Under the pieces are notes generated by a model. The model did not search any database. It saw nothing but the letters and a program-made list of their open reading frames with translations, and was not told where the DNA came from. The position numbers and the translations under genes are program-made. Below, piece by piece: positions 5,622 through 8,657 of a stretch of DNA of 8,657 nt; the stretch's first letter is position 1; every line of letters begins with the position of its first letter. Origin of the DNA: BQJD01 sp965652415 (GTDB lineage Bacteria; Pseudomonadota; Gammaproteobacteria; Arenicellales; CAJQKF01); assembly GCA_965652415.1 (NCBI GenBank), contig CBFGVH010000129.1, forward strand, positions 1 to 8,657. Reading direction: 5' to 3'.

Positions 5622-5957
5622 CTACCCGGGGCCGCGGCCGGCGCAGGGCTTGTCGCGCCGCCCTCGTTCCGAACCATGATCGGCCGCGGCCGATCCAACG
5701 GCCTGGTCGAGCACCCGCGGCAACGCCTCGGCCAGGAGATGCAGGGTTTGGCGGGTCGTGATCTCTTCCGAGTCCGCTCGCAACGGCGTTTGCGCCCCAT
5801 CGACCGTCCGGGCGGCGTAGTACAGGCGACAGGCGCCGGTGCCGCTGATCGTGATGCCGGCTGCCGCGTCGACAGGCCGGGCGGCGACCCGCCGGTTCCT
5901 TCGAGCGATCTCGGCGTCATCGGCGGCGACGACAAGCTCGTGACGTTCCTTGTCCAT
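5622..5957 (-). CDS. Small hypothetical protein, family not recognised
   Basis: I do not recognise this 111-aa protein. It begins MDKERHELVVAADDAEIARR, has a middle segment GITISGTGACRLYYAART that looks like two beta strands, then a helix-like stretch TTRQTLHLLAEALPRVLDQA (68-87), and ends in a polar, Gly/Arg/Asp-rich tail that looks disordered. There is no signal peptide or membrane helix, so it is probably cytoplasmic. The frame is open to an ATG at 6011, but ATG 5957 is preceded by AAGGGAG at 8 nt and removes an unlikely Arg/Ala-rich lead. It lies 86 bp after purA on the same strand and could be read from the purA transcript. A competing minus-strand frame (5564-5977) and a plus-strand frame overlap it. 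That this is a real gene is likely but unproven. Confidence 0.55.
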   Translation of the reverse strand: MDKERHELVVAADDAEIARRNRRVAARPVDAAAGITISGTGACRLYYAARTVDGAQTPLRADSEEITTRQTLHLLAEALPRVLDQAVGSAAADHGSERGRRDKPCAGRGPG

Positions 5958-6043
5958 GCAGGCTGCTCCCTTCGCAAACGGTCGCGTGAATGCCCCGCGG
6001 GCGCGTGGCATGCACCCGCCGTGGCGGCAATCGAAGGTGAATG

Positions 6044-7339
<1,296 letters not shown>

Positions 7340-7373
7340 CGGAGTCTCTCGTGAGAAGTGTACGCGGCGGCCG

Positions 7374-8579
7374 TCACCGGGACGGCGTATTCGCCCCACC
7401 GGTTGTCGCGATCGGTTCGACGCGCCAGGAGGCTCCGTCCACGACCAGGCGGCGATCGCAGCACGGAGGCGGCCGGTCGCCACCTTCATCGAGCGCGCAC
7501 ACCACGCGCTCCCCCTGCTCGCGAAGCCGGCGCACGGCCTCGTCCAGCCCGCGGCCTTGCGCCGGCGCGAAGATGCATCCGTTCGCCGGCGCCTGGTCGG
7601 TGCCGGCAAGGCGGATCAACTGCCTGAGGTCGAGGCTGAAACCGGTGGCTGCACGCGCGCGTCCGAACACGGCGCCGGCATCGTCGTAGCGCCCGCCGCG
7701 GGCGATCTCGCGCCCGTGCCCGGCAACGAGCGCGGCGAACACGACGCCGGTGTGGTAGTGATATCCGCGCAGTTCGGACAGGTCGAAGTATATGTCGAAG
7801 CAGCCGCGCCCGCCTTGAAGGGCGCCGACCACTTCGCGCAGGTTGGCGACCGCCTCGCTGGTTTCCGGGCCGACGCGGCAGACGTGTTCAAGGGCGGCGT
7901 CGAGCTCGGCGACGGGGCCGTGCAGCCCCGGCAGTGCCACCAGCGCGTCACCGATCGGCGCCGGCAGCGACAGGGCCCCCACGATCGCTTCCAGGTCCGG
8001 GACCGATTTGCGCTGAAGCGCATCGAAAAGTTCGGCCTCTGCCGCGGCGTCGACGCCGGCCTTGCGCGCGAGGGCGCGAAAGATGCCGACGTGGCCGATG
8101 TCGAGCTGCGGCCTGGCCAGGCCGCAAAGCGAAACGCTGTCCATCATCAGCTCGACGATCTCCACGTCGGCCCTGGCACTGTACGAGCCGTACAGCTCGG
8201 CGCCGACCTGGAATTGCTCGCGACTTTCGAAGTCCTGCCGGGTTCGGGCCCTGAGCACCGGGCCGGCGTAGCACAGGCGCGCGGGGCCGGTGCGCTTGAG
8301 CACGTGCGCGTCAATCCGCGCGATCTGCGGCGTCATGTCCGCGCGCACGCCGAGTTGGCGGCCGCTCGCGTGATCGATCAGCTTGAACGTCTCGATCTCG
8401 AGGTCTTCCCCGCCGGGCTCGAGCAGGGAATCGAGGTGTTCGACCATGGGCGGAAACACGAGATCGTAGCCGCGGCAGTGATAATGATCGATCAACACGC
8501 GGCGCAGCCGTTCCAGGCGCTCGGCATCGACCGCAACGAGGTCTTCCATACCGGGTGGCAGCAGCCACAGGTCGCGCAT
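7374..8579 (-). CDS. hisZ: ATP phosphoribosyltransferase regulatory subunit HisZ
   Basis: This 401-aa protein is a catalytically inactive paralogue of histidyl-tRNA synthetase. In bacteria with the short HisG it joins HisG in a hetero-octamer and is needed for the first step of histidine synthesis and its feedback control. It has the class II synthetase fold: motif-2 region GVRADMTPQIARID (77-90), ESREQFQVGAELYG (118-131), and motif-3-like EIARGGRYDDAGAVFGRARAATGFSLDL (291-318). The catalytic 'RGLDYYT' of true HisRS is replaced by ELRGYHYHTGVVF (269-281), and no separate anticodon-binding domain is seen, which separates it from HisS. ATG 8579 has GGAG 9 nt upstream. Its place before purA is familiar from non-enteric gammaproteobacteria. 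The organism therefore probably uses a short-form HisG, encoded elsewhere. Confidence 0.95.
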   Translation of the reverse strand: MRDLWLLPPGMEDLVAVDAERLERLRRVLIDHYHCRGYDLVFPPMVEHLDSLLEPGGEDLEIETFKLIDHASGRQLGVRADMTPQIARIDAHVLKRTGPARLCYAGPVLRARTRQDFESREQFQVGAELYGSYSARADVEIVELMMDSVSLCGLARPQLDIGHVGIFRALARKAGVDAAAEAELFDALQRKSVPDLEAIVGALSLPAPIGDALVALPGLHGPVAELDAALEHVCRVGPETSEAVANLREVVGALQGGRGCFDIYFDLSELRGYHYHTGVVFAALVAGHGREIARGGRYDDAGAVFGRARAATGFSLDLRQLIRLAGTDQAPANGCIFAPAQGRGLDEAVRRLREQGERVVCALDEGGDRPPPCCDRRLVVDGASWRVEPIATTGGANTPSR

Positions 8580-8657
8580 CGAGGGTGACTCCAGGAAATG
8601 GTCGTGAGGGAGGTCAGAGACTAGCGGACGCGCAAGGGCAATGCCAGCGGGAAATCC
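8580..8657. other. Sequence upstream of hisZ to the window edge
   Basis: These 78 bp hold the hisZ Shine-Dalgarno (GGAG, minus strand) and no convincing promoter, gene or histidine-attenuator-like run of His codons. By synteny hflC or a DUF2065-type gene might lie just outside, but this is not visible. Confidence 0.5.

Noticed and set aside
5564..5977. Alternative 137-codon minus-strand frame over the small hypothetical gene
   Set aside because: It is rich in Arg, Pro, Ser and Thr, lacks a convincing ribosome binding site, and looks less protein-like than the 111-aa frame.
7340..7609. N-terminal extension of purA by 90 codons
   Set aside because: It lies inside hisZ, is Arg-rich, and purA has a family-standard start at 7339.

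Overview
The window is GC-rich chromosomal DNA that fits a high-GC gammaproteobacterium outside the Enterobacterales. The evidence for this is a housekeeping backbone, hisZ - purA - (tRNA-Leu) - rnr - rlmB. It resembles the hflC-yjeT-purA-nsrR-rnr-rlmB region of E. coli, but with hisZ next to purA, as I recall from Pseudomonas and related groups. 'GTAGGAGC'-type REP elements also fit this assignment. I cannot name a genus. All protein genes lie on the minus strand; only the tRNA is on the plus strand.

Read in the direction of transcription, from high to low coordinates: hisZ (8579-7374, regulatory subunit of ATP phosphoribosyltransferase) and purA (7339-6044, adenylosuccinate synthetase) are 34 bp apart and probably cotranscribed. 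A short unrecognised gene follows (5957-5622, 111 aa). Then comes a gap of about 220 bp holding an inverted repeat and a strong stem-loop. Next is a two-gene unit: a small secreted OmpA-like beta-barrel (5398-4787) and an HlyD-type membrane fusion protein (about 4758-3445). A tRNA-Leu(CAG) on the plus strand (3236-3322) has a good sigma-70 promoter that abuts the start region of rnr. Last come rnr (3121-935, RNase R) and rlmB (956-198, 23S rRNA G2251 2'-O-methyltransferase), overlapping by 22 bp and translated from TTG and GTG. Downstream of rlmB, positions 1-171 hold a REP cluster with a 55-bp exact direct repeat.

The backbone serves purine and histidine synthesis (hisZ, purA) and RNA decay and ribosome modification (rnr, rlmB). 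The accessory part is 3445-5957: an outer-membrane barrel, an inner-membrane/periplasmic adaptor without a visible ABC exporter, RTX substrate or TolC partner, and a small unknown protein, set between purA and the tRNA/rnr pair. This is the part most worth following up. I see no clear evidence of a wholly new system: no CRISPR array, transposase, integrase, toxin-antitoxin pair or defence gene. Several start codons were reassigned from the longest open frames using Shine-Dalgarno position, gene overlap and family length.
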